64,000 nucleotides of DNA from Pseudomonas sp. UMAB-08. GTDB lineage: Bacteria; Pseudomonadota; Gammaproteobacteria; Pseudomonadales; Pseudomonadaceae. The notes beneath the pieces were generated by a model. It saw only the letters and a list, made by a program, of their open reading frames with translations. It was not told the origin of the DNA and made no database searches. Shown here piece by piece: positions 1 to 9,925 of this stretch. The stretch lies in assembly GCF_900095225.1 (NCBI RefSeq), contig NZ_LT607419.1, positions 208,348 to 272,347 on the forward strand, read 5' to 3'. A program made the translations under genes and the position numbers. Within the stretch, counting starts at the first letter, position 1; every line of letters begins with the position of its first letter.

Positions 1-1311
1 TTCATCGAGATCTTCAGGACGTTTCCCGAGTATTACTCATCGTTCCAGATCAACGGTTTTGACGGGGTGCAGACCGGCATCGGCGGTTTCCTGCTCAAGC
101 CGTGGAACGAGCGCAGTCGCACACAGATGCAGCTTCTGCCGGAGCTGCAGGCCAAGGTGGCGAAGATCGCGGGCTTGCAAGTGTTCGGTTTCAACCTGCC
201 GTCGCTGCCAGGCACGGGCGAAGGCCTGCCCTTCCAGTTCGTGATCAATACGCCGAACGACTATGAGTCGCTGCTGCAAGTGGCCACCCGGATAAAGACG
301 CGCGCGACCGAGTCAGGCAAGTTTGCCTTTCTCGATATTGATCTGGCCTTCGACAAGCCCGAGGTGGTGGTCGATATCGATCGGGCCAAGGCGGCGCAGA
401 TGGGCGTGTCCATGCTGGATCTGGGCGGCACGCTGGCGACATTGCTCGGTGAAGCGGAGATTAACCGTTTCACCCTTGATGGCCGCAGCTACAAGGTCAT
501 CGCGCAAGTCGAGCGACCGTATCGGGACAACCCTGACTGGCTGAATAATTACTACGTGAAGAACAACAAAGGCGAACTCCTGGCACTGTCGACGCTGATC
601 AAGGTCAGTGACCGGGCCAAGCCCCGCCAATTGAATCAGTTTCAGCAGCTGAATTCGGCGATTATTCAGGGCGTACCTATTGTCAGCATGGGCGAGGCCA
701 TTGAGACCGTCCGCCAGATCGCAGCAGAAGAAGCACCGCACGGTTACGCCTACGACTATGCGGGCGCTGCGCGGCAGTTCGTGCAGGAAGGCAATGCCTT
801 GTGGATGACCTTCGCCCTGGCACTGGCGATTATTTTTTTGGTACTGGCGGCGCAGTTCGAAAGCTTCCGAGACCCATTGGTCATTCTGGTGACGGTCCCG
901 CTATCGATCTGTGGGGCGCTGATTCCGTTGTTTCTGGGGCTGTCGAGCATGAACATCTATACCCAGGTGGGGCTGGTGACGCTGATAGGGCTGATCAGCA
1001 AGCACGGCATCCTGATCGTTGAGTTCGCCAACCAATTACGCCGCGACAAGGGGCTGAGCGCCCGCGAAGCAATCGAAGAGGCCGCTGCAATTCGTCTGCG
1101 CCCGGTATTGATGACCACGGCTGCGATGGTATTTGGCATGGTGCCGCTGATTCTTGCTACAGGCGCCGGAGCAGTCAGCCGTTTCGACATCGGCACCGTG
1201 ATTGCCACGGGAATGTCGATTGGTACGCTGTTCACGTTGTTCGTGCTGCCCTGCGTGTATACGCTGCTGGCGGCGCCTGACAAGAAGGCTGATCTGGCCC
1301 TCAATCTGTAG
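1..1311 (+). CDS. RND multidrug efflux transporter, inner-membrane subunit (C-terminal part, MexW-like)
   Basis: The gene is open from the first base of the window, so the start and roughly the first 60% are missing; 436 codons are present. RND (HAE1) proteins are proton-driven inner-membrane trimers that pass drugs to a periplasmic adaptor and an outer-membrane channel. The visible part has the second periplasmic porter/docking region and then five hydrophobic segments fitting TM8-TM12 (roughly 795-865, 880-945, 945-1030, 1105-1160 and 1180-1270 in nucleotides). The SKHGILIVEFAN stretch in the TM10 region is typical of one RND subgroup. The assignment to MexW rests on gene order: as I recall, mexVW lies just beside inaA-colRS in P. 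aeruginosa. Family is certain; the specific name is an inference. Confidence 0.88.
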   Translation, partial: FIEIFRTFPEYYSSFQINGFDGVQTGIGGFLLKPWNERSRTQMQLLPELQAKVAKIAGLQVFGFNLPSLPGTGEGLPFQFVINTPNDYESLLQVATRIKTRATESGKFAFLDIDLAFDKPEVVVDIDRAKAAQMGVSMLDLGGTLATLLGEAEINRFTLDGRSYKVIAQVERPYRDNPDWLNNYYVKNNKGELLALSTLIKVSDRAKPRQLNQFQQLNSAIIQGVPIVSMGEAIETVRQIAAEEAPHGYAYDYAGAARQFVQEGNALWMTFALALAIIFLVLAAQFESFRDPLVILVTVPLSICGALIPLFLGLSSMNIYTQVGLVTLIGLISKHGILIVEFANQLRRDKGLSAREAIEEAAAIRLRPVLMTTAAMVFGMVPLILATGAGAVSRFDIGTVIATGMSIGTLFTLFVLPCVYTLLAAPDKKADLALNL

Positions 1312-1312
1312 A

Positions 1313-1348
1313 AACCAAAAGGCTCCGTAAAAACGGAGCCTTTTGGTT
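1313..1348. terminator. Rho-independent terminator between convergent genes
   Basis: A perfect 15-bp inverted repeat (AACCAAAAGGCTCCG and its complement) closes on a 6-base A-rich loop at 1328-1333. It starts two bases after the RND pump stop. The A/T-rich ends let it work in both directions, which suits the leftward gene ending at 1360. Confidence 0.85.
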
Positions 1349-1359
1349 AACGAAGGTTT

Positions 1360-1587
1360 TCAATTTTCTTGTCTCATCCCTTGAGTCAAGCCATAGATCA
1401 ACAGTAATAGATCATGATCGGGCTTCATCGACTCCTGCACCTTGGCCACCCGTGGCAAGAGGCATCGATCCTCGCCATGTTGCGCACTCAATATCTTGGG
1501 CCCAGGTTGCTCCCAGAGGGTCAGCGCCAAGGATGCGATCCCTAAAGCCCCCACCAAAAACAAACCTCGGGCTATTTCGAGTTTCAT
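1360..1587 (-). CDS. Small single-pass membrane protein of unknown function
   Basis: A 75-residue protein. I do not recognise the family. Residues 5-25 (IARGLFLVGALGIASL...) form one likely membrane helix or uncleaved signal anchor; the remaining ~50 residues are polar with a single Cys. The ATG shares one base with the stop of the upstream inaA-like gene (TAATG), so the two are almost certainly co-translated. This tight coupling is the main reason to believe it is real; a longer reading frame extending upstream has no better start. Its place after inaA and close to colRS suggests an envelope role, but nothing in the sequence proves it. Confidence 0.65.
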   Translation of the reverse strand: MKLEIARGLFLVGALGIASLALTLWEQPGPKILSAQHGEDRCLLPRVAKVQESMKPDHDLLLLIYGLTQGMRQEN

Positions 1588-2303
1588 TAGTGTAAGCCTT
1601 TGATAGCGCTGCCAAACGCTGTCTCGTAAAAGTAGACGAGTTTCTGCCAATCCGTTGCACTGAACGACGAATGGCGACGCAGTTGTTTCATGTCATGTTG
1701 CGCGGCACTGTTGGCGGTCCAGCGACGTCGACACTTCTCGAGATCCAGCAGCGCGACCTCGACATTGGCGTCAGGCCCGTCACCCGTCACCCGCACAAAC
1801 ACATGCTTGCTGTACAAGCAGCTGTGCTGCCAGCGTCCCAGATGCATGCGCGCCAGATTGAGCGCAATCTCTTGAAGCATCCGTTCGTGCAACGCTTCGC
1901 CGTATCGCTCGCGTCCACCGGCGGCATACCAGTTATCGATTTCATCAAAACCGTCGAGCGCCGCTGTCACCAGCAAGGCGCGCCACTGCTTGTTCGAGTC
2001 GCGCTCGGCGCCGGCGTAAACCAACGCCGGCACGCCCACATTCAGCTGCCGCAACCCGTCCAGTGCATCGCGCTCACGCAACACTGTGGGCCGACCAAAA
2101 GGATGTAACCAACTGCGATAGATATGGCCGGTCTGACGTTTGATGTAGAGCAGCCCTCCGTTGGCAGGCATCACACGTTGCACACCACTTTCGCCACCGC
2201 GACGAAGATTGGGTTCTTCAACCCACTCACCTCGCAAGCTCCAGAAGTACGCGAAACGATCCTGAGCTGCAACATTCGGTTCTGCTACAAAGTCCACCGC
2301 CAT
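1587..2303 (-). CDS. inaA: InaA-family lipopolysaccharide kinase-like protein
   Basis: The 238-residue product resembles the Kdo/WaaP lipopolysaccharide-kinase superfamily in its InaA branch. Visible features are an N-terminal KRQTGHIYRSWLHP segment followed by LRERDAL, a catalytic-loop-like HLGRWQHSCLYSKHVFV, and VALLDLEKCRRRW where the DLEK should replace the kinase DFG. InaA-type proteins are thought to act at the cytoplasmic face on LPS-core or related substrates; the actual reaction is not established. It lies downstream of colRS in the same direction, as in other pseudomonads where inaA belongs to the ColR regulon. A small membrane-protein gene overlaps its stop codon. The methyltransferase gene I would expect between inaA and colS is absent. 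Confidence 0.8.
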   Translation of the reverse strand: MAVDFVAEPNVAAQDRFAYFWSLRGEWVEEPNLRRGGESGVQRVMPANGGLLYIKRQTGHIYRSWLHPFGRPTVLRERDALDGLRQLNVGVPALVYAGAERDSNKQWRALLVTAALDGFDEIDNWYAAGGRERYGEALHERMLQEIALNLARMHLGRWQHSCLYSKHVFVRVTGDGPDANVEVALLDLEKCRRRWTANSAAQHDMKQLRRHSSFSATDWQKLVYFYETAFGSAIKGLH

Positions 2304-2617
2304 CCTGTTACCTCTTGCGCAATAAAAAACTCAGCCTCACCCGCTGGGCTCACACACACAGCAAAGCCAACGTGGGACAGTCTGCGGGCGAAACTGTTCC
2401 CGTGTTTTTGCAAATATGTTCGAGCATGCAGCTGATCGTGCATGCTTGATTAATCCAGCGCTACCCGCCTGCGGCCTCAAACCGATGCAGGCAAAGGTAG
2501 CGCGTACACTGTCATCTTCAGGTCGTGCTCATGTGAAATTTTCGTCCCTTGGCGGGCGAAAATATTACAAGGCATTGCGAGCACCAAATGGTGGCATTGG
2601 GCCGCAACCTGCAGAAC
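2304..2617. other. Intergenic region between colS and inaA
   Basis: 314 bases without a credible gene. A 270-bp open frame (2416-2685, +) runs into the end of colS and resembles nothing. On the minus strand GGGACGAAAATTTCAC (2533-2548) is a weak partial match to a ColR box: the A and C at positions 4-5 and the final TTTCAC fit, the rest do not. It could be the control site for inaA. Confidence 0.4.
2423..2446. repeat. Short inverted repeat upstream of inaA
   Basis: AGCATGCA and its complement TGCATGCT flank an 8-base spacer. There is no T tract on either strand, so it is more like an operator than a terminator. No regulator can be assigned. Confidence 0.4.
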
Positions 2618-3898
2618 TCAGCGTGGCGCTATCTTCAGATCAACGCGAAAGCGACAGCCATTGGGCTCCATGTTGCTCAGACTGACGCTCCAGCCCTGGT
2701 TTTCACAGATACGCTGGACCAGTGAAAGCCCCAAGCCCAAGCCTTCACCTCGTTGCTCGTTGCCGCGCACGAACGGCTGGAACATGGCTTCACGCTTTTC
2801 CTCGGGAATCCCGACACCGCTGTCCTCAACCACAAAGCCTTCAGCTTCCAGCGTAAGCCGGATAAACCCTTGGTCGGTGTAATGCAATGCATTGCGCAGC
2901 AAGTTGCCCATCACCGCATGAAGGAAGGTAGCGTTGTAGCAGGTCGTCGAAGGCTGACCCGGCTCGAATAACAGCGTCAGCCCCTTACTTTCAATGGGCT
3001 CGCGCCACAAAGAGATCAATTGCTCAGCCACGGCATCAAGGGAGACCTTCGGCGCCATGCCAGCATCTTCACGCTGAGTACGCGCCAACATGAGGAAGGT
3101 CTGCACCAGATCGCGCATTTCCTCACAGGCCCGGGCAATGCGCTCGACCTGAGCACGCGCGCGCTGATCGAGGGCAGGGTTTTCCAGGAGCAGCTCGCAG
3201 GAGCTGGCGAGCACCATCAACGGCGTACGCAGCTCATGGCTGACGTCACTGGTGAACAAGCGCTCACGCGTAAGGGCCTGACGCAAACGCCCCAACGTCG
3301 CATCGAAGGCCACTGCCAGCTCGCCCACTTCATCGGCGGCATAGTCTGGCGCCAGGGGCGGTGCCAGCCCCAGCAGTTGGTCGCGGTGCCGAACCTGCCG
3401 GGCCAGCCTGACCACAGGGGCCATTACTTTACGTGCCAATATCCAGCCCAGGAACACCGCCAGCGCCAGCGCCAGCACGAACCCCACCAGCGCCACGGCG
3501 AACAGCACCCGTTCACGCTCTTCAAAATCGCTCTGATCCTGCAACAGCACGTAACGGCGCCCGTCGACGATTTCCACCATGGCGTGGTAAGAAAGGTCAT
3601 TGCGAAACACTTCGTGAAACCCTGGGTCCAGATGCCGTAAATCTTTGGGCAACTCGAAATCGCCACGACCGTTGCTGAAATAGAACAACTGGTCTGGCTC
3701 AGGGCGATGGCTCCAGTCGCTGACGCTGTCCATCAACAGCAAGCGGTTGAGGTCGCCCCCAAGGCCTGCGGAGATCAGCTTTTCTTCGACCACATGGACG
3801 GTCGCCACGATCCCCAGGGCGAACGACCCCGCCACCAATGCACTCATCAGCGCAAAGGCGATGATGATCCGCTGGGCAAGGCTCTGTTTAAACTCCAT
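2618..3898 (-). CDS. colS: Sensor histidine kinase ColS
   Basis: A 426-residue membrane kinase. Order: TM1 about 10-33, periplasmic sensor 34-130, TM2 about 131-155, HAMP, then HisKA with the phosphorylated H221 (SDVSHELRTPL), N box (NLLRNALHY), VEDSGVGIP and GLGLGLS ATP-lid motifs. ColS senses excess metal ions and phosphorylates ColR. The periplasmic domain has H35, E96, H105 and an ExxE at 126-129, which match the residues I recall being implicated in iron/zinc sensing in P. putida ColS. The ATG at 3898 overlaps the last 11 bases of colR. A longer in-frame start exists at 3958 but lies deep inside colR and is unlikely. Confidence 0.92.
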   Translation of the reverse strand: MEFKQSLAQRIIIAFALMSALVAGSFALGIVATVHVVEEKLISAGLGGDLNRLLLMDSVSDWSHRPEPDQLFYFSNGRGDFELPKDLRHLDPGFHEVFRNDLSYHAMVEIVDGRRYVLLQDQSDFEERERVLFAVALVGFVLALALAVFLGWILARKVMAPVVRLARQVRHRDQLLGLAPPLAPDYAADEVGELAVAFDATLGRLRQALTRERLFTSDVSHELRTPLMVLASSCELLLENPALDQRARAQVERIARACEEMRDLVQTFLMLARTQREDAGMAPKVSLDAVAEQLISLWREPIESKGLTLLFEPGQPSTTCYNATFLHAVMGNLLRNALHYTDQGFIRLTLEAEGFVVEDSGVGIPEEKREAMFQPFVRGNEQRGEGLGLGLSLVQRICENQGWSVSLSNMEPNGCRFRVDLKIAPR

Positions 3899-4571
3899 CA
3901 CGGCCCTCGGCCAATCGGTACCCCACGCCATGCACCGTTTGCAGCAGCGGCTTGGCAAACGGCTTGTCGATCACCTGGCGCAATTGATGCACATGGCTGC
4001 GCAGGCTGTCGCTGTCCGGGCAATCGTCGCCCCATAAAGCCTCTTCAAGAATCTCCCGGCGCAGCACATGCGGGCTTTTCTGCATCAGCACCGCTAGCAG
4101 TTTGAGGCCGACAGGGTTGAGTTTGAGCAGGCGCCCTTCACGCGTCACTTCCAGGGTGTCGAGGTCGTAAATCAGGTCGGCGACCTGCAAGGTGCGACGG
4201 CCGCCACCTTGGGTCCGGCGCAATACCGCTTCGATTCGCGCGGCGAGTTCGGACAGGGCGAAGGGCTTGAGCAGGTAATCGTCGGCACCGGAGCGGAAGC
4301 CTTGCAGCCGGTCGTCCAGTTGATCGCGCGCGGTCAGCATAATCACCGGGGTATCGCGTCGAGCATCCTCACGCAGACGCTTGCACAAGGTATAGCCATC
4401 AATGCCGGGCAGCATGATATCCAGCACGATCAGGTCATAATGCTCGGTGGCCGCCAGGTGCAAACCGGAAAGCCCATCCTGCGCGCAGTCGACGGTATAG
4501 CCCTTCAAACCCAGGTAATCCGCCAGGTTCGCCAGGATGTCGCGGTTGTCTTCAACCAGCAGAATTCGCAT
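3888..4571 (-). CDS. colR: Response regulator ColR
   Basis: A 227-residue OmpR/PhoB-type regulator: receiver domain 1-~115 with the phospho-acceptor D51 (LIVLDIMLPG), then a winged-helix DNA-binding domain from about 130 to the end. Together with ColS it controls outer-membrane homeostasis, metal tolerance and root colonisation genes in pseudomonads. It is the first gene of the colRS operon and overlaps colS by 11 bases. A good match to the ColR-binding consensus lies about 130 bp from its start, in front of the divergent sulfatase gene. Confidence 0.93.
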   Translation of the reverse strand: MRILLVEDNRDILANLADYLGLKGYTVDCAQDGLSGLHLAATEHYDLIVLDIMLPGIDGYTLCKRLREDARRDTPVIMLTARDQLDDRLQGFRSGADDYLLKPFALSELAARIEAVLRRTQGGGRRTLQVADLIYDLDTLEVTREGRLLKLNPVGLKLLAVLMQKSPHVLRREILEEALWGDDCPDSDSLRSHVHQLRQVIDKPFAKPLLQTVHGVGYRLAEGRDGV

Positions 4572-4703
4572 GAAGCACTCTCTCTGTATGCTGTTAAGGC
4601 CTTTGAAACTGGCGCAGCTTAAGGCGAAGTGACGCGCTCGACCAGATCTAACAGTCAGCCGGGCCTAGCCAGAAAAGAGACATGGTCGCAGGTTCACACC
4701 TAC

Positions 4704-4719
4704 TTAACGATTTTTTCAC
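4704..4719 (+). promoter_or_regulatory. Probable ColR-binding site
   Basis: TTAACGATTTTTTCAC fits at every defined position the ColR box as I remember it from P. putida (YYNASNNY followed by TTTTTCAC). It lies 66 bp before the start codon of the sulfatase/PAP2 pair and points towards it. A possible promoter is attached: TTCACT (4715-4720) overlapping the box as -35 and TACAGT (4739-4744) as -10, with an 18-bp spacer. Function is inferred from sequence and location. Confidence 0.7.
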
Positions 4720-4784
4720 TATCGGTTCACAACCGCATTACAGTGTCGCGGTCAAACTTTGGCCATTGCTACAAGGAATTAACA

Positions 4785-6734
4785 ATGCGGTTTACCCTAT
4801 CGGCGCCACTGCGCTATTTGCTTCTACTCACCACTACCTGGTTTGCGGTCTTCCTGTTAACACGGTCCGTTTTGCTGATCAGCCATCTGAATGAGGCCGG
4901 TAGCAACCCGTTGTCGATCTTTGGGATCGGCTTGCTCTACGACCTGAGTTTTCTCGCCTACGCCGCGCTGCCCTTGGGCCTGTACCTGTTGTTCTGCCCT
5001 CCCGCGCTCTGGCGGTCACGTGGACACCGCTGGTTTCTCCAGGGCGTACTGAGCGTCAGTATTTTCATCATGCTCTTTACCGCCGTTGCAGAATGGCTGT
5101 TCTGGGACGAGTTTGGTGTGCGCTTCAACTTCATCGCGGTCGACTACCTGGTGTACTCCGATGAAGTGTTGAACAACCTGCTTGAGTCTTACCCGATTGG
5201 CACGTTACTGGGCATCCTCGCGCTGATTGCCATTGGCCTGAGCGTTGCCCTGCACACGCCACTCAAACGTGCGTTCAATGCTCCATTACCGACAATGCGC
5301 AAGCGCCTGACCGGGGCCTTTTGCCTGATCGCAGTCGCCGGCCTGAGCCTGCAACTGGTCGATCAGGACAGCCCTCGAGGTCAAGGTGGCAACGCCTACC
5401 AGCACGAGTTGGCCAGTAACGGTCCATACCAGTTCTTCGCCGCATTCAGGAACAACGATCTGGATTATCAGCAGTTCTACAGCAGCTTGCCGGTCGATCA
5501 GATCGCCAAACAGATGCGGGCCGAACTCAGCGAACCGAATGCGCAGTTTATCGGCACCGACCCACTGGATATCCGACGCATGATCGTCAATCCAGGCACG
5601 CCGCGTCAGCCCAATATCATTTTGGTCACGATCGAAAGCCTGAGCGCCAAATACCTGGGCAGCAATGGCGATAAGCGCAACCTCACGCCCAACCTCGATC
5701 AACTGCGCAAGCAAAGCCTGTACTTCAATAACTTCTACGCCACCGGCACCCGAACTGACCGGGGACTGGAAGCCATTACCCTGTCGATTCCGCCGACGCC
5801 GGGGCGCTCGATCGTCAAACGTGTGGGCCGTGAAAGCGGCTTCGCAAGCCTCGGGCAACAGCTCTCGGCCATTGGCTACGACAGCGTGTTCGTCTACGGG
5901 GGGCGCGGTTACTTCGACAACATGAATGCGTTCTTCAGCGGTAACGGCTATCGAGTTGTCGATCAGAGCAGTGTCGATGAGGCGCAGATCCACTTCAAGA
6001 ACGCATGGGGCATGGCCGATGAGGACCTGTACCGACAAACGCTGAACCTGGCTGATGCCGACTTCGCCAAGCAGAAGCCCTTTTTGCTGCAACTGATGAC
6101 CACCTCCAATCATCGCCCTTATACCTACCCTGAAGGCCGAATCGATATCAAATCGGGCAACGGTCGCGACGGTGCGGTGAAGTACACCGATTACGCCATC
6201 GGTCAGTTCCTCAGTGAAGCCCGTCAAAAGCCGTGGTTTGATAACACCATCTTCGTATTTGTCGCGGACCACACTGCTGGGAGCGCGGGCATCGAAGACC
6301 TGCCGATCACCAATTATCAGATTCCGCTGTTTATCTATTCGCCCAAGCTGATAGAAGCCCGCGAGTCGTCGCAACTGGCCAGCCAGATCGATCTGGCCCC
6401 CACGTTGCTAGGGCTGTTGAATCAGGGTTACCAATCGACGTTCTTTGGTCGTAACTTGCTGCAGGAAAATTCACTCCCCGCCCGGGTCGTGGTCGGAAAT
6501 TATCAACATCTGGGGTTGTTTGATGGCAAGGATCTGGCCATTCTCAGCCCGCGCAAAGGGATCCGCCGCCATGACCAGGCGCTGCAGGAGAGTCGTGAGT
6601 CCAGTGCAACCGCTACCGACCCGCTGATACTGCGAGGTATTACCTATTACCAAACCGCAAGCTATGGCTTCAAACATCAATTGTTGGGGTGGAAACCGTC
6701 TCAGGACCCGTCCGCGGTGAGTACCCAGCAATAA
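4785..6734 (+). CDS. LTA synthase/phosphoethanolamine transferase-like sulfatase-family membrane enzyme
   Basis: A 649-residue protein with about five N-terminal membrane helices (residues ~8-220) and a periplasmic alkaline-phosphatase-fold domain (~275-600). Metal and catalytic residues are visible: E284 (VTIES), the likely nucleophile T324 in GTRTDRG, SNHRPY, and D495-H496 (VADHTAG). Enzymes of this fold transfer phosphoethanolamine or phosphoglycerol from phospholipid to lipid A, glucans or similar acceptors; the donor and acceptor here are unknown. The ATG at 4785 follows AAGGAAT; the frame is open further upstream to 4629, but that part carries the ColR box and no protein-like sequence. 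A PAP2 phosphatase gene follows after 54 bp, so both are probably under ColR control. Confidence 0.85.
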   Translation: MRFTLSAPLRYLLLLTTTWFAVFLLTRSVLLISHLNEAGSNPLSIFGIGLLYDLSFLAYAALPLGLYLLFCPPALWRSRGHRWFLQGVLSVSIFIMLFTAVAEWLFWDEFGVRFNFIAVDYLVYSDEVLNNLLESYPIGTLLGILALIAIGLSVALHTPLKRAFNAPLPTMRKRLTGAFCLIAVAGLSLQLVDQDSPRGQGGNAYQHELASNGPYQFFAAFRNNDLDYQQFYSSLPVDQIAKQMRAELSEPNAQFIGTDPLDIRRMIVNPGTPRQPNIILVTIESLSAKYLGSNGDKRNLTPNLDQLRKQSLYFNNFYATGTRTDRGLEAITLSIPPTPGRSIVKRVGRESGFASLGQQLSAIGYDSVFVYGGRGYFDNMNAFFSGNGYRVVDQSSVDEAQIHFKNAWGMADEDLYRQTLNLADADFAKQKPFLLQLMTTSNHRPYTYPEGRIDIKSGNGRDGAVKYTDYAIGQFLSEARQKPWFDNTIFVFVADHTAGSAGIEDLPITNYQIPLFIYSPKLIEARESSQLASQIDLAPTLLGLLNQGYQSTFFGRNLLQENSLPARVVVGNYQHLGLFDGKDLAILSPRKGIRRHDQALQESRESSATATDPLILRGITYYQTASYGFKHQLLGWKPSQDPSAVSTQQ

Positions 6735-6788
6735 CCACGCTCCAGGCTGATGGGTCTGGGGCTTTTATCTACACGCTCAGGATCTGTC

Positions 6789-7538
6789 ATGCCGTCTCTT
6801 TCTGCCCGACCTTACTCTCGCCCACTCAATCTTTGGGTGGGTTTGGGTATTCCACTGATTACAGCGGTCGTTCTAATTCTGCTGGAACTGACCTCCCTGG
6901 ATATGGATATCGCCAAACTAGCCTATAACCCGGAAACGGGGGGCTTTATAGGTCGGCACAGTTACTTTCTTGAGGACATCCTTCACGATCGCGCCAAGCA
7001 GGCCGTGATTCTGCTCAGTCTTTGTGCCCTCGCGGCCTTTGCAGGCGCATTTTTTGTGCAGCGCCTGAAACCGTGGCGTCGTGAACTGGGTTGTCTGGTG
7101 TTGTCCATGGCGCTGTCCACTAGCTTCGTGACACCCATCAAAGTCGTCACCTCAGTGCAATGCCCATGGAGCCTGACTGAGTTCGGCGGCCAGGAAACCT
7201 ACAGCGAGTTGCTGAGCCCTCGTCCTGCGACCGACAAACCTGGGCGCTGCTGGCCCGGCGGTCATGCTGCAACCGGCTTTACCTTGTTCGCACTGTTCTT
7301 CGCCTTGCGTGATCGCCGTCCTCGCATGGCACGAGCCGCACTGGTATTTGCCTTCAGCCTGGGCACGATTTTCTCGATTGGTCGAATGTTGCAGGGCGCG
7401 CACTTCTTCTCTCACAACGTCTGGACAGCGGTGTTCTGCTGGCTGATTTGCCTGGGCTCGTATTACGCCGTGCTGTACCGGGTCCCGAAAAAGGTCGCGG
7501 TGAGTCAACCGCTAGTGGCTGAGGCCGGTCAAGCCTGA
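6789..7538 (+). CDS. PAP2-family membrane phosphatase
   Basis: A 249-residue membrane protein with about six helices and the three PAP2 (phosphatidic acid phosphatase type 2) motifs: K118 followed by CPW around 125, PGGHAATGF at 156-164 with the proton donor H159, and R199...H205. Family members remove phosphate from phosphatidic acid, undecaprenyl-PP or lipid A at the periplasmic face. The start at 6789 is preceded by AGGA; an ATG 39 bases upstream has no clear ribosome site. It follows the sulfatase-family gene in the same direction, and a P. putida PAP2 gene next to colR is, as I recall, a ColR target. Joint lipid A remodelling is a reasonable inference only. Confidence 0.82.
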   Translation: MPSLSARPYSRPLNLWVGLGIPLITAVVLILLELTSLDMDIAKLAYNPETGGFIGRHSYFLEDILHDRAKQAVILLSLCALAAFAGAFFVQRLKPWRRELGCLVLSMALSTSFVTPIKVVTSVQCPWSLTEFGGQETYSELLSPRPATDKPGRCWPGGHAATGFTLFALFFALRDRRPRMARAALVFAFSLGTIFSIGRMLQGAHFFSHNVWTAVFCWLICLGSYYAVLYRVPKKVAVSQPLVAEAGQA

Positions 7539-7550
7539 TTCTGTAAGGTG

Positions 7551-7585
7551 GATCAGGTTAGTCAGCTTGCCCGGCAAGCCTGATC
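7551..7585. repeat. Imperfect hairpin after the PAP2 gene
   Basis: GATCAGG (7551-7557) pairs with CCTGATC (7579-7585), and between them GCTTGCC/GGCAAGC forms a second near-perfect palindrome. It may add to transcription termination or be a worn REP-type element. Confidence 0.4.
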
Positions 7586-7622
7586 CCACAAGACCTTGGT
7601 AACCATCAGGTTCGACAGACAT

Positions 7623-7652
7623 AAAAAAACCCCGCACAAGGCGGGGTTTTTT
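7623..7652. terminator. Bidirectional terminator between PAP2 gene and groEL
   Basis: CCCCGC (7630-7635) and GCGGGG (7641-7646) enclose a 5-base loop, with seven A before and six T after. It serves the rightward PAP2 gene and the leftward groESL operon. Confidence 0.9.
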
Positions 7653-7672
7653 ATGGGAGGGGTAAAGCTGGC

Positions 7673-9328
<1,656 letters not shown>

Positions 9329-9366
9329 TTAAATACTGGGTAGTAACGGAAATTCGCGGGAAATAC

Positions 9367-9660
9367 TCAGGCTTCGACGACTGCGAGAATTTCGTTCTCG
9401 CTCATCACCAGCAGGTCTTCGCCGTCTACTTTCACAGTGTTGCTGCCGGAGTAAGGGCCGAACACCACTTTGTCGCCTACTTTTACGGCCAGCGCACGCA
9501 CTTCACCGTTGTCCAGCACGCGGCCGGTACCAACAGCGAGGATCTCGCCACGGTTTGGCTTTTCAGCAGCCGAACCCGGCAGAACGATACCGCCGGCAGT
9601 TTTCGATTCTTCTTCGCTGCGACGGATTACGACGCGGTCATGCAGAGGACGAAGCTTCAT
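9367..9660 (-). CDS. groES: Co-chaperonin GroES (10 kDa)
   Basis: 97 residues with the conserved [13 protein letters not shown] start and the mobile loop ([14 protein letters not shown], about 18-33) that docks on GroEL. The heptamer caps the GroEL ring. The ATG is preceded by AGGAG at a normal distance. First gene of groESL, downstream of a sigma32-like promoter. Confidence 0.98.
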   Translation of the reverse strand: MKLRPLHDRVVIRRSEEESKTAGGIVLPGSAAEKPNRGEILAVGTGRVLDNGEVRALAVKVGDKVVFGPYSGSNTVKVDGEDLLVMSENEILAVVEA

Positions 9661-9801
9661 TGTCGATCTCCTAATTATGGTTTTGAACGTCCGGTGACTG
9701 CACCGGCGGGTTAGAACATCCGGCGTTGCCGGTTACGGTTCGACGAGCGAACCGCAGAATACGGTCTGGCGAATCCACCAGAAACCTTGCGGTGACCCTT
9801 A

Positions 9802-9828
9802 CATAAGGGCGAGCAAGGTGATTACAAG
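9802..9828 (-). promoter_or_regulatory. Candidate sigma32 (heat-shock) promoter of groESL
   Basis: On the minus strand CTTGTA (9823-9828) is followed after 13 bases by CCCTTATG (9802-9809). The RpoH consensus is CTTGAA, 13-14 bases, CCCCATNT. The remaining 141-base leader to groES shows no other gene. Confidence 0.6.
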
Positions 9829-9925
9829 GCTTGGCGTGTAATTTTTTTGCAGACAGGTACAGCCTTTTGAAACGTATGCGGCACCGAACGGTCCCGCACA
9901 GGCCGTTGCGTACAGGCTAGAACGC

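Noticed and set aside
2416..2685. Possible 89-residue gene between inaA and colS
   Set aside because: Runs into the 3' end of colS on the other strand; no ribosome site or similarity.
5286..6374. 362-codon open frame opposite the sulfatase gene
   Set aside because: Shadow frame; the sulfatase catalytic motifs confirm the plus strand.
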